Assembly (NCBI GenBank): GCA_050945515.1
Contig: JBMNTB010000003.1
Coordinates: 1 to 64,000 of the forward strand
Length of the DNA stretch: 64,000 nucleotides
Direction: 5' to 3'
Source: UBA1046 sp050945515
GTDB lineage: Bacteria > Bacillota > Clostridia > Saccharofermentanales > DTU023
In this document: positions 9,259 to 17,581 of the stretch, piece after piece
How the letters are laid out: every line of letters begins with the position of its first letter
Numbering within the stretch: position 1 is the first letter of the stretch
Translations under genes and position numbers: made by a program
Notes under the pieces: model-generated
Told to the model about the DNA's origin: nothing
Seen by the model: the letters and a program-made list of their open reading frames with translations, nothing else
The model's database searches: none

Positions 9259-10326
9259 CTACCTCCCCAATGCCGATTTGGCCGCAGCAACCACTTCCTG
9301 CGGTGTGGGCACTCTGCCCCCGGCCTGTCCGACAAAGGAGACAGGCTTGCAGCCCCGGACGGCTATCCGCACATCATCGATCATCTGGCCGGTATTCATT
9401 TCCACTGTCACGACGGCCTTGACGCTATCTTGTGCCGCTGCTTCATGCAAGGCTTCATAAGGGTAGGGCCAGATTGTGATCGGCCGGAAAACGCCGGCTT
9501 TAATACCATCTTCCTCTAAAAGCCGAGCGGCCGCTCTGGCAAGTCGTGCCGGTGTGCCGAAGGCGACAAAAATAAGTTCAGCGTCTTCGGTCTCGGCAGT
9601 CTCATACCGCTGCTCATTGGCAATTATGCGCTGATACTTAGCATCCAGGTGCATATTGTGATCATTGCTTTCATTGGGATCAATAAATAGGGAATGGATT
9701 GCCTTAGGTTCATATATCCCTTTGGTTCCGGTGGTGGCCCAGGGTTTTGCGGGCAAATCTTCCGGATTAACGGGCGGTTTCTTCCATTCTACCGGCTCCA
9801 TCATCTGCCCGATCATGCCATCCATGATCATCATGACAGGCATACGGTATTTATCAGCCAGCTCGAATGAATCTTGCATCAGATCGACGACTTCCTGGAT
9901 ATTGGCTGGAGCGAAGACAATCACGCGATAATCACCGTGTCCTCCGCCGCGCGTCGCTTGGAAATAGTCGCCTTGTGAGGGCTGAATTGTTCCCAGGCCG
10001 GGTCCGCCGCGCATTACATTGACAATGACGGCAGGCAATTCCGCGCTGCAGATATAGGAGATGCCCTCTTGCTTGAGGCTGATACCAGGTGACGAAGAAG
10101 AAGTCATCACTCTGGCTCCGGCGCCTGAAGCGCCGTAGACCATATTGATGGCTGCCACTTCGGATTCGGATTGAAGGAAGATGCCGCCGACTTTCGGCAT
10201 ATGTAGTGACATATACTCGGGAATCTCGCTCTGAGGTGTGATCGGATAGCCGAAATAACAGCGACAACCCGCCCGAATTGCAGCTTCCGCTATGGCCTCA
10301 TTGCCTTTCCATAATTCTTTTGCCAT
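9259..10326 (-). CDS. vorB: 2-oxoacid:ferredoxin oxidoreductase, alpha subunit
   Basis: This 355-residue subunit carries GNEAIAEAAIRAGC...YPITPQSEIPEY, the typical start of VorB/KorA-type alpha subunits, then SSSPGISLKQEG and NVMRGGPGLGTIQPSQGDY. It binds the pyrimidine end of thiamine diphosphate and pairs with the beta subunit. It sits between ferredoxin and beta genes, with GGAGG nine bases before the ATG. Annotation as the 3-methyl-2-oxobutanoate enzyme rests on both family resemblance and context. Confidence 0.9.
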   Translation of the reverse strand: MAKELWKGNEAIAEAAIRAGCRCYFGYPITPQSEIPEYMSLHMPKVGGIFLQSESEVAAINMVYGASGAGARVMTSSSSPGISLKQEGISYICSAELPAVIVNVMRGGPGLGTIQPSQGDYFQATRGGGHGDYRVIVFAPANIQEVVDLMQDSFELADKYRMPVMMIMDGMIGQMMEPVEWKKPPVNPEDLPAKPWATTGTKGIYEPKAIHSLFIDPNESNDHNMHLDAKYQRIIANEQRYETAETEDAELIFVAFGTPARLARAAARLLEEDGIKAGVFRPITIWPYPYEALHEAAAQDSVKAVVTVEMNTGQMIDDVRIAVRGCKPVSFVGQAGGRVPTPQEVVAAAKSALGR

Positions 10327-10337
10327 GACTGGTCCTC

Positions 10338-10553
10338 CTAGTTTCGTTCCACGGTGATGATAGAATCAGGACAGATACGGGCGCAATTAGCGCAGCCGAT
10401 GCAGCGATCCATTTCTGTCACCGTGGCGGGGTGATAGCCCTTGATATTTGTGGTGCTCTCATCAAGGAAAATAATTTTGGCCGGGCAGACCGAAACACAA
10501 AGGCTACAGCCTTTGCACCGTTCCTGCCTAAATGTTACTTTTCCAGAAGCCAT
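10338..10553 (-). CDS. vorD: Ferredoxin subunit, two [4Fe-4S] clusters
   Basis: This 71-residue protein has two CxxCxxCxxxCP motifs (CKGCSLCVSVCP and CIGCANCARICP), as in the small delta subunit of VOR/KOR-type enzymes. It passes electrons from the thiamine site to soluble ferredoxin. Its start overlaps the end of the upstream ATPase gene by 19 bp, and GGAGG lies nine bases before the ATG. Confidence 0.92.
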   Translation of the reverse strand: MASGKVTFRQERCKGCSLCVSVCPAKIIFLDESTTNIKGYHPATVTEMDRCIGCANCARICPDSIITVERN

Positions 10554-11251
10554 GCGAAATGCCCTCCTTCTTCATTACTTAGTTCCCATGGTTTGATCAT
10601 ATATAAGTCAATAGGGAAGAGCGTACCTGCCAGACGTCCGGACAGCTCCGTCACAAATTTCCTTTCAACAGTAGTATAAATCAGGGGCAAGTTAAACTCT
10701 GTAGCGACTAAGGCTGCAAAAGCATCTCCCTCCAGTATAACATCGGCACTTGTCTCGCGTCCAAGATGAGTATTGTTGACCAGACCGGTTACTTTATGAC
10801 CGCTTATGGCTTCCGTCGCTTGCAGATAATGCCGGATCTGTGCCACAGTTGCATTCTCCGGACGGCGCTGATTGATCACAAACCAGAAATCAAAGTCCAC
10901 CTGTTCCAGCTGTGGGCGATAGTAGCCGAGAACGCGAGCTCCGACAGGGTCTCCGCCCAGATCAATCAGGCTCTGTTGCCCGGTATTGACAAAAACGGAC
11001 ATGATTTCCGGAGGCAGAGCCGGGATATCCATTGTGCCCTGATTGGATGTGACATAGACTTTGACACCGGCAGATTCCAGTTCGCGGCGCCGTTCATAGG
11101 AGCGGAAGTAGGGATTAATGATGTCCAGATCTACCAAAGCGGTCTGTTTCTTGCTGCCGGCCATCGTGATAGCCAAATTGACGGCGAATTCAGTTTTGCC
11201 GGTTCCATAATGTCCTGAAATTATTGTGATTTGTTTCTCAGGCAATATCAA
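10535..11251 (-). CDS. P-loop ATPase of the CobQ/MinD/ParA type, in the Vor operon
   Basis: This 238-residue protein has GHYGTGKTEFA (Walker A, residues 13-23) and DLDIINPYFRS shortly after, as in deviant-Walker SIMIBI ATPases. It starts at TTG 11251, seven bases after GGAG. It lies between buk and the ferredoxin gene and overlaps the latter. The specific function is unknown. Position suggests a role in assembling or regulating the oxidoreductase, perhaps in cluster insertion by analogy with related ATPases. That is inference. Confidence 0.75.
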   Translation of the reverse strand: MILPEKQITIISGHYGTGKTEFAVNLAITMAGSKKQTALVDLDIINPYFRSYERRRELESAGVKVYVTSNQGTMDIPALPPEIMSVFVNTGQQSLIDLGGDPVGARVLGYYRPQLEQVDFDFWFVINQRRPENATVAQIRHYLQATEAISGHKVTGLVNNTHLGRETSADVILEGDAFAALVATEFNLPLIYTTVERKFVTELSGRLAGTLFPIDLYMIKPWELSNEEGGHFAWLLEK

Positions 11252-11297
11252 GGTCTATCTCCAATTTATTGTATGTTCTTATAAAAGCTGCAGTCAA

Positions 11298-12374
11298 TTA
11301 CTCTGCTATTTTCTCATAATTTCGGATCGGTTCGCGACCGGCCAACGCTTCTTCCACAGCTTCGGCCAGCGCTGTCAGTTCATCTTCACCCGGATAGACA
11401 GACACCGGGGCAATGAAATTGACGCGCTCTTCGATCCAATTAGTGACATAGTGATCATAAGCGATCCCGCCGGTCAGCAAAATAGCATCAACCTTGCCTT
11501 TCAATACCGTGGCGGCACTGCCGATTTCCTTGGCGATCTGATAGGCCATACTCTCAAAAATAAGGCGTGCTTGCTCATCGCCGGCTTCAATCCGGCTGTC
11601 AATTTCGCGGGCATCATTAGTTCCGAGATAAGCGAAGAGCCCGCCATGGCCGACAAAGGTATTTTTGAGATCGGTTTTAGTGTACTGACCCGAATAACAG
11701 ATATCGATTACAGAAATGACGGGCAGGCTGCCGGTTCTTTCAGGGCTCATGGGACCCTCGCCGTTCAGAGCATTATTGACATCAATGACATGGCCTTTCT
11801 CATGTGCTCCGATCGAAACACCGCCGCCCATATGAGCCACAATCAGATTCAGATCATGGTAATCGGCATGTCTCTCCCTGGCATAGCGGCGAGCAACTGC
11901 TTTCTGATTGAGGGCATGGAAGATGGATTTGCGAGTACAGTCAGGCCAGCCGGTGATACGAGCTAATGGTTGTAATTCATCGATGATGACCGGGTCGGCA
12001 ATATAGGACTTGAGTCCGTGCTTTCTCGCTATTCCCTCTGCCAGCAAGGCGCCAAGATTACATGAATGCCAGCCGTATCTGCTGTGGTAGAGATCATAGA
12101 TCATATCGTCATTGATCTCATAGACACCACCCTCCAGCGGATGAAGCAGACCGCCCCGGCCCACGATGGCATCCATTGTGGCCGGATCAACGCCCTCTTC
12201 TTGCAAAGCTTCATTTACCAATTGAGCCCGAATCGGCAGCTGACTCGGTACATCTCTCAATTTTTCCATTTCCCTGTCGTGGCGGATGGTTCTAGCCATT
12301 TCCTGTTTACCGTCAATGAAGACGCCTAATTTGGTTGAAGTAGAACCGGGATTGATAATTAAAAGTCTGGCCAT
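11298..12374 (-). CDS. buk: Butyrate (branched-chain fatty acid) kinase
   Basis: This 358-residue acetokinase-family protein has the nucleotide motif INPGSTSTKLGVF at the start, GRGGLLHPLEGG, and HMGGGVSIGAHEKG with DVNNALNGEGPMSPERTG, which mark butyrate kinases rather than acetate kinases. It turns an acyl phosphate plus ADP into acid plus ATP. It lies 2 bp downstream of ptb. In this operon isobutyryl-, 2-methylbutyryl- or isovaleryl-phosphate are more likely substrates than butyryl-phosphate, since no butyryl-CoA pathway genes are present in the window. Confidence 0.9.
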   Translation of the reverse strand: MARLLIINPGSTSTKLGVFIDGKQEMARTIRHDREMEKLRDVPSQLPIRAQLVNEALQEEGVDPATMDAIVGRGGLLHPLEGGVYEINDDMIYDLYHSRYGWHSCNLGALLAEGIARKHGLKSYIADPVIIDELQPLARITGWPDCTRKSIFHALNQKAVARRYARERHADYHDLNLIVAHMGGGVSIGAHEKGHVIDVNNALNGEGPMSPERTGSLPVISVIDICYSGQYTKTDLKNTFVGHGGLFAYLGTNDAREIDSRIEAGDEQARLIFESMAYQIAKEIGSAATVLKGKVDAILLTGGIAYDHYVTNWIEERVNFIAPVSVYPGEDELTALAEAVEEALAGREPIRNYEKIAE

Positions 12375-12376
12375 GA

Positions 12377-13309
12377 TTATTGCTCCCCCTCTATAGCCAT
12401 TTGCTTTGTGCCGGCAGCCAGATAAAGTGCCAGGATGATCGAATTTAGCTTGGTCGCCTCATTGTCACTGCGCGAGGTAAGGATCACGGGCGCACTGGTG
12501 CCCAGGACCAGACCGGCGGCGGATGACTGACAAAGAAAGGCCAGCATTTTATAACAGATATTTCCGGCTTCAATATTCGGCATCAGCAGAATATCCGCCT
12601 TGCCGGCTACGGGATCGGTGATTTTTTTGATTTTGGCCGCTTCTGGGAACAGAGCATTGTCCAATGCCAGAGGTCCGCCGACCAGGCAATTCCTGATGTC
12701 GCCCTCGCGGTTGAGGCGAACTAGCTCTGCCGCATCTAAGGTGGCAGGCATGTCGGGGTTCACTTTTTCTACCGCACAGACACAGGCCACTTTCGGCTCC
12801 TCCAGTCCGAGCAGGCGGGCAGCGGTAACGGCATTATTCAGTATGCCTCGTTTTTTCTCCAGATCGGGGGAAATAGTCATGGCGGCATCGGTAACTATCA
12901 GAAAGCGGCCGAGTTGCTCAACAAAAAATAAACCGATATGTGACAGCAGGCTGCCGGCTCTGATTCCGCTTTCTTTATTCAATATAGCTCTGAGAATAAT
13001 TGAAGTGCTGACCAGTCCTTTCATTACAGCATCGGCCTTTTTTTCACGTATCAGGCGTACGGCCGTGTGACAGGCTTCTACCTCATCAGGGGCAGCAATA
13101 ATCTCATATTTATCGTATGCAATGTCTAATTGCTGCAGCAGGTCCGTAATGGCTTGAGGTTTGCCGATCAAAAGCGGCTCAGCCAGCCCCAATTGGGCAG
13201 CCTGATCCATCGACAGCAAAACATCCTTGTCCTGCGCATTGGCTACTGCGATGCGCTGTCGGCCGCCGGCCTGTATTTGCTCACTCATAGTAGTAAAGGA
13301 CGGAATCAT
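12377..13309 (-). CDS. ptb: Phosphate butyryl/acyltransferase
   Basis: This 310-residue member of the phosphate acetyl/butyryltransferase family exchanges CoA for phosphate on an acyl-CoA. I place the start at ATG 13309, six bases after GGAG; the preceding TTG at 13312 would leave only three. Motifs include DAVMKGLVSTS and LLMPNIEAGN near the C-terminus. With buk it forms the classic two-step path from acyl-CoA to acid plus ATP. Located between the lipid kinase and buk in a tightly packed operon. Confidence 0.9.
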   Translation of the reverse strand: MIPSFTTMSEQIQAGGRQRIAVANAQDKDVLLSMDQAAQLGLAEPLLIGKPQAITDLLQQLDIAYDKYEIIAAPDEVEACHTAVRLIREKKADAVMKGLVSTSIILRAILNKESGIRAGSLLSHIGLFFVEQLGRFLIVTDAAMTISPDLEKKRGILNNAVTAARLLGLEEPKVACVCAVEKVNPDMPATLDAAELVRLNREGDIRNCLVGGPLALDNALFPEAAKIKKITDPVAGKADILLMPNIEAGNICYKMLAFLCQSSAAGLVLGTSAPVILTSRSDNEATKLNSIILALYLAAGTKQMAIEGEQ

Positions 13310-13321
13310 CAAACACTCCTT

Positions 13322-14245
13322 TTACTGTTTTGGGGGGTAGTTTTGGGGCACAACCAGTGGGAGGACGGCGGGCACTACCTCGATTGTTGCCGGCAATATG
13401 CCTCTGCGTTCGCCGTCCATATCAAGCACAGTATCTCTGTCCTTAAGTTCAGTAATCTTTACTTTAGTTGATTGCTTGTAGTAGAAGTTGCGGTGTTTGA
13501 CATGAGTGTTATTCAAGGTGCGGAGAAAGAGAGTGGCCACAGAGAAAATGGCGAACGGTCCCTTGGCACGGATGGCGATGATGTCCAGGAGGCCGTCTTC
13601 AGGATCGGAGTCGGGTGCGATGGTGCAGAAGCCTCCTACACTGCGGGTATTACAGACCATGAACAGATACATCGGGCCTTCAATCTTTTCGTCGTCAGTC
13701 TCAATGCTCAGACGCAACGGCCTGAGGAGGCGGAGAGGCAGATCAACGACAGCATTGAGGACGTAGGCCAGCCGACCCAGAATAGTTTTGCTGAGCCTGG
13801 TTGTGCGGTAAGCGACATCGGCTAGCATACCACCGGCGCAGACATTAAAGAAATAGTCGTTCTCACAGCGGCCAAGGTCGATCAAGCGGATCTGAGGTTC
13901 CAACAGCATTTGCCGGATTTCTTCCACTTCGGTCGGCAGTTCCATTGCCACGGCAAAATCGTTCACTGTACCGGCGGCGACAATGGCCAGAGGTGTTTGG
14001 TGACCGCCCTTGACCAGACCGTTGATGACTTCGTGTATGGTGCCGTCTCCGCCTACGGCAACAATCATGTCATAGACACCGCCACTGTATTTGGCCAGAT
14101 CAAAAGCGTGATCCTGACGATTTGTGACGCGGATGTCTATTTTGCTGTAGCGACTTTGGGTAGATAGATGTTCCAGCATGTCGCGGATGTTCTTTTGAAA
14201 GGCTTCCCGGCCGGCCGCAGGATTGATGATGGCTAAAAGCCGCAT
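13322..14245 (-). CDS. Diacylglycerol/lipid kinase of the YegS/BmrU type
   Basis: This protein of about 307 residues begins with INPAAGR and contains GGDGTIHEVINGL (catalytic GGDGT) and later DSDPEDGLLDI, typical of DAGK-catalytic-domain lipid kinases. I choose ATG 14245, seven bases after GAGG; ATG 14251 is only one base away from it. The family phosphorylates diacylglycerol or related lipids at the membrane. It is first in the operon, 12 bp before ptb. Its link to branched acid metabolism is unclear, though branched acyl-CoAs are starters for membrane lipids. Confidence 0.88.
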   Translation of the reverse strand: MRLLAIINPAAGREAFQKNIRDMLEHLSTQSRYSKIDIRVTNRQDHAFDLAKYSGGVYDMIVAVGGDGTIHEVINGLVKGGHQTPLAIVAAGTVNDFAVAMELPTEVEEIRQMLLEPQIRLIDLGRCENDYFFNVCAGGMLADVAYRTTRLSKTILGRLAYVLNAVVDLPLRLLRPLRLSIETDDEKIEGPMYLFMVCNTRSVGGFCTIAPDSDPEDGLLDIIAIRAKGPFAIFSVATLFLRTLNNTHVKHRNFYYKQSTKVKITELKDRDTVLDMDGERRGILPATIEVVPAVLPLVVPQNYPPKQ

Positions 14246-14291
14246 ATCCATACCTCAATTTCGTTTCAGGTAAATCACAATTATAGACAGA

Positions 14292-14319
14292 ATTATATCA
14301 TAATTATCTTGAGCTGAAA
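14292..14319 (-). promoter_or_regulatory. Candidate promoter of the dagK-ptb-buk-vor-ilvE operon
   Basis: On the minus strand TTTCAG (14319-14314) and TATAAT (14297-14292) are 16 bp apart, 47 bp before the lipid kinase start. A second TATAAT follows at once (overlapping 14280-14286). No other clear promoter is seen within the operon. Confidence 0.4.
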
Positions 14320-14342
14320 TTGAGCGGAAATTGGTCTGATTC

Positions 14343-14371
14343 GTGAAAGGTCGGACTAATTGCTGTATAAT
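14343..14371 (+). promoter_or_regulatory. Promoter upstream of aspS
   Basis: A perfect TATAAT (14366-14371) is preceded 17 bp upstream by GTGAAA, a moderate -35 match. It gives a leader of about 95 bases before aspS. Confidence 0.55.
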
Positions 14372-14381
14372 AGTGCAGCAT

Positions 14382-14427
14382 AGTGCGGCGGCAGCTCCGA
14401 ACTTCGGCAGCTCTGAGCTTCCGCACT
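14382..14427 (+). promoter_or_regulatory. Structured leader of aspS
   Basis: AGTGCGG (14382-14388) pairs with CCGCACT (14421-14427). The segment between contains CGGCAGCTC twice. I searched for T-box hallmarks (AGGGTGG, ACCGCG) and found none, so the regulatory mode, if any, is unknown. Confidence 0.35.
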
Positions 14428-14471
14428 CTGGTTTAGCTAGTTAGAACAGTAGAGGGAGATGGTTCCTGAAT

Positions 14472-16301
14472 ATGGCAGAAACAATCCAAGACTGGACACG
14501 CAGTTGCCGCTGCGCAGAAGTTACCCGGGATATGATAGGCAGCAGGCTTACCCTGATGGGCTGGTGTCACAAACAACGGGATCTCGGCGGCCTGATTTTC
14601 ATTACTTTACGGGATCGCAGCGGAGAAGTGCAGCTAGTGCTGGATGATGACAGTCCGGAGGAGATGCGGACCAAAGCTATCTCGGTCAGGAGTGAATATG
14701 TGCTGGCGGCGCGGGGAGTATTGCGAGAGCGTAGCGCGATTAATCCCAAGATGAAAACAGGTGATCTGGAGCTATGGGTGGAGGAACTGAGAATCTTATC
14801 TACCGCTAAGACGCCTCCCTTTTATATTGAGGACGATGCCGGTACCAATGAGGCTCTGCGCCTTAAGTACCGCTATCTCGATCTGCGCCGGGCGCCTATG
14901 CAGAAGAATCTGTATCTTAGGCACCGGGTGACTATGCTGGTGCGCGAGTTTTTTGATCGCGAAGGCTTTCTTGAGATTGAGACACCGATGCTGATCAAAA
15001 GTACGCCCGAGGGTGCCCGCGATTATCTGGTGCCGTCTCGAATCTTTAACGGTCAGTTCTTTGCTTTGCCGCAATCGCCCCAACTATTCAAGCAGTTGTT
15101 GATGCTGGGTGGCTCTGACCGCTATCTGCAGATTGCCCGCTGTTTTCGCGATGAGGATCTGCGGGCGGATCGTCAGCCGGAATTTACTCAGATTGACCTG
15201 GAGATGGCTTTCGTTAGCCGTGAGGATGTGCTGGCTGTCAATGAGAAGTTCTTGGCCGCTTTGTTTGCTGAACTGAAAGGGATTGAGCTGGAGCTTCCTC
15301 TGCCGCGCCTGACTTGGCAGGAGGCCATGGCCAGATTCGGCTCCGATAAACCGGATCTGCGCTTCGGCATGGAGATTTGTGATCTGTCCGCTCTGGTTTG
15401 TGACAGCGAGTTTGTGGTTTTTACTACCGCTTTGGCAGCCGGAGGCGCCGTGCGCGCCATTACCGTTCCCGGCGGCTCTGTTCTCTCGCGCAAACAGATT
15501 GACAGCCTGGGTGAGTATGTCAAGACTTATCGTGCCAAGGGGTTGGCCTGGTTAGTGCCGGCTCCGCAAGCGCGCGGTTCATTCCTGAAATTTCTGACGC
15601 CGGAGCAGATTTCCGCTATTGCCGATCGCTGTAAGGCCGGTCCGGAGGATCTGATCCTGATTATTGCCGACAGTAAGACGGAGATCGTGCTGACCGCCCT
15701 GGGAGAATTGCGTCTGGAAGCTGCCCGCCGGCTGGATCTAATCCCGCAAGGGCAATGGCAGCTGCTGTGGGTGACAGAGTTCCCGCTTTTTGAATATGAT
15801 GAGACAGAGCAGCGTTTGGTGGCCAAGCATCATCCCTTTACTGCACCGCTGGCTGCAGATATGGATTTGCTGGAGACGGCACCTGAGCAGGCGAGAGCTG
15901 AGGCTTACGATATTGTCTTAAACGGCGTCGAGCTGGGCGGCGGCAGTATCAGAATTCACGATCAGGAGCTCCAGAAGCGTATGTTCGAGCTCTTGGGCCT
16001 GAGCCCGGAGGTGGTCGCCGAGCGGTTCGGATTCCTGCTGGAGGCTTTCCAGTACGGGGTGCCGCCCCATGGCGGGATTGCCTATGGTCTTGACCGGCTG
16101 CTGATGCTGCTGGCTGAGGAGAGCAGTATCAGAGAGGTGATTGCCTTTCCTAAAGTGCAAAATTCCTCTTGTCCTCTGACCGGGGCACCCGGCAGAGTGG
16201 ATGAGCAGCAGCTGGCGGAGCTGGGGCTGACTCTTAGTCAGACGGAGCAGCCGATAGCCGCAGACGATGTGGCAGCGGATATGGCAGCGGAGTTGGACTG
16301 A
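14472..16301 (+). CDS. aspS: Aspartate-tRNA ligase, bacterial type
   Basis: This 609-residue class II synthetase charges tRNA-Asp. The N-terminal OB fold has GWCHKQRDLGGLIFITLRDR. Class II motif 2 is FRDEDLRADRQPEFTQ, the bacterial GAD insertion lies in the middle, and motif 3 is GIAYGLDRLLML near the C-terminus. The length is normal for the bacterial form, which can be discriminating or non-discriminating for tRNA-Asn; sequence alone does not settle that here. The Shine-Dalgarno GAGGGAG is 14 bases before the ATG, rather far. Confidence 0.95.
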   Translation: MAETIQDWTRSCRCAEVTRDMIGSRLTLMGWCHKQRDLGGLIFITLRDRSGEVQLVLDDDSPEEMRTKAISVRSEYVLAARGVLRERSAINPKMKTGDLELWVEELRILSTAKTPPFYIEDDAGTNEALRLKYRYLDLRRAPMQKNLYLRHRVTMLVREFFDREGFLEIETPMLIKSTPEGARDYLVPSRIFNGQFFALPQSPQLFKQLLMLGGSDRYLQIARCFRDEDLRADRQPEFTQIDLEMAFVSREDVLAVNEKFLAALFAELKGIELELPLPRLTWQEAMARFGSDKPDLRFGMEICDLSALVCDSEFVVFTTALAAGGAVRAITVPGGSVLSRKQIDSLGEYVKTYRAKGLAWLVPAPQARGSFLKFLTPEQISAIADRCKAGPEDLILIIADSKTEIVLTALGELRLEAARRLDLIPQGQWQLLWVTEFPLFEYDETEQRLVAKHHPFTAPLAADMDLLETAPEQARAEAYDIVLNGVELGGGSIRIHDQELQKRMFELLGLSPEVVAERFGFLLEAFQYGVPPHGGIAYGLDRLLMLLAEESSIREVIAFPKVQNSSCPLTGAPGRVDEQQLAELGLTLSQTEQPIAADDVAADMAAELD

Positions 16302-16368
16302 GATACCGGATTGGGGGTGCCGGACTTAATGCTGAGTACTGTGATTAATAGCAGGAAGGCCGACGGAA

Positions 16369-17382
16369 GTGAGATTAGATAAAGATTTAGATAAAGATAA
16401 ATTAGATAAAGAGAAATACTATCTTTATTATGATGAGATTGATCCGGCGGTTTCAAATTATGTCGCAGCTACAGAACCGTCAGATACCGATGTACCTCAG
16501 CCTGATCCGGGAGTCGGAGTCAGCAACCGGGCCAGCCGGGAACTTGAAGCTGCTGAAGAGGCTGACCGGGAACCTGAGCCGGCGACTGCAACTGCCTGCC
16601 GGACCTGCCGGGAACCTGAGGCTGCTGACAAAGCTGGTCGGCCCTCTTATAGGCGTGTTGTCCTAGACTACCGGGAACCTGAGCCGGAGACTGAAACTGA
16701 CTGCCGGGACTACCGGGACGCGGAGGCTGCTGACAAAGTTGGTCGGCCCTCTTATAGGCGTGTTGTCCTAGACTACCGGGAACCTGAGCCGGTAGCTGAG
16801 ACTGCTGACGAAGACGACCAAGAGCCTAATCCACAAGACAAAGACCAAGAAAAACGCAAAAACTTTTTCTCTTGGGTACGTTTTATTGTTATCTGGCTAG
16901 TGATCGGAGTATTGATATCTCAGTTTGTACTGCAGCGCAATACCGTATTTGGTGATTCGATGGTTCCTAATCTGTACAATGGGGATGAACTCTTAGTGGA
17001 AAAAATTTCCCGCTATTTTGGCGGTATTTCCAGAGGCGACATTATTACCTGCCGTTCACAGTTGCTCGGGGGCAAAGGTGAGACTTATATTGTCAAGAGG
17101 GTGATCGGTCTGCCCGGTGAATCAGTTGAAATTAAGGACGGGCAGGTTCACATTGACGGCAATGTCCTGGAGGAAAACTATCTGCCGGCAGGTCTCAGGA
17201 CTGATGCGATTAGGGAGGAATTTCAGTCGGTGGTCCTGGCTGAGGATGAGTACTATCTTATGGGCGATAATCGGCCGCAAAGCCAGGACAGCAGATATTT
17301 CGGTCCGGTCAAAAAGAAAGATATCAGCGGCGAGGTTCTGATCAGATTCTATCCTTTCAACCGCTTTGGCAGGCCGCGATAG
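16369..17382 (+). CDS. lepB: Signal peptidase I with a repetitive acidic N-terminal extension
   Basis: This 337-residue type I signal peptidase starts at GTG 16369, nine bases after GGAAGG. The enzyme proper begins near residue 165. A membrane helix spans 169-188, the catalytic serine is S197 in FGDSMVP, the general-base lysine is K243 in IVKRVIGLPG, and GDNRPQSQDSRYFG is the box E region. Ahead of the helix is an unusual cytoplasmic extension of about 165 residues, rich in E, D, P and R, containing two copies of GRPSYRRVVLDYREPEP. It cleaves signal peptides of exported proteins, such as the large surface proteins in this window. The role of the extension is unknown. Confidence 0.93.
   Translation: MRLDKDLDKDKLDKEKYYLYYDEIDPAVSNYVAATEPSDTDVPQPDPGVGVSNRASRELEAAEEADREPEPATATACRTCREPEAADKAGRPSYRRVVLDYREPEPETETDCRDYRDAEAADKVGRPSYRRVVLDYREPEPVAETADEDDQEPNPQDKDQEKRKNFFSWVRFIVIWLVIGVLISQFVLQRNTVFGDSMVPNLYNGDELLVEKISRYFGGISRGDIITCRSQLLGGKGETYIVKRVIGLPGESVEIKDGQVHIDGNVLEENYLPAGLRTDAIREEFQSVVLAEDEYYLMGDNRPQSQDSRYFGPVKKKDISGEVLIRFYPFNRFGRPR
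16621..16792 (+). repeat. Direct repeat inside lepB, 105-bp period
   Basis: A 66-bp block at 16621-16687 recurs at 16726-16792 with one or two changes. The period of 105 bp (35 codons) keeps the frame. It encodes the duplicated GRPSYRRVVLDYREPEP segment of the signal peptidase extension. Confidence 0.9.
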
Positions 17383-17482
17383 GTACAGTTACGGGTACAG
17401 ACACAGGATAACCGCGATAGGACAGTAACGGGCACAGACAACAGGATAACCGCGATAGGCACAGGGCACAGACACAAGATAC
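17374..17482 (+). repeat. Degenerate 35-45 bp tandem repeat beginning at the lepB stop codon
   Basis: About two and a half units of CGCGATAGG...ACAGT.ACGGG.ACAGACA..AGGATAAC follow one another. The first unit contains the last codon and stop of lepB (CGA TAG). No hairpin with a T-run or open frame was seen. It fills most of the lepB-lepA spacer. Confidence 0.75.
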
Positions 17483-17581
17483 GGACAGAGAATAAAGCCA
17501 TATGATCAGGCACAAATAATCAGGTATCATATACATATTTTGAGATATATTCATAGGGATAACTTTAGGAGTACTTTTTAG

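Noticed and set aside
14372..14471. T-box leader for aspS
   Set aside because: None of the conserved T-box sequence motifs is present; only a generic hairpin.
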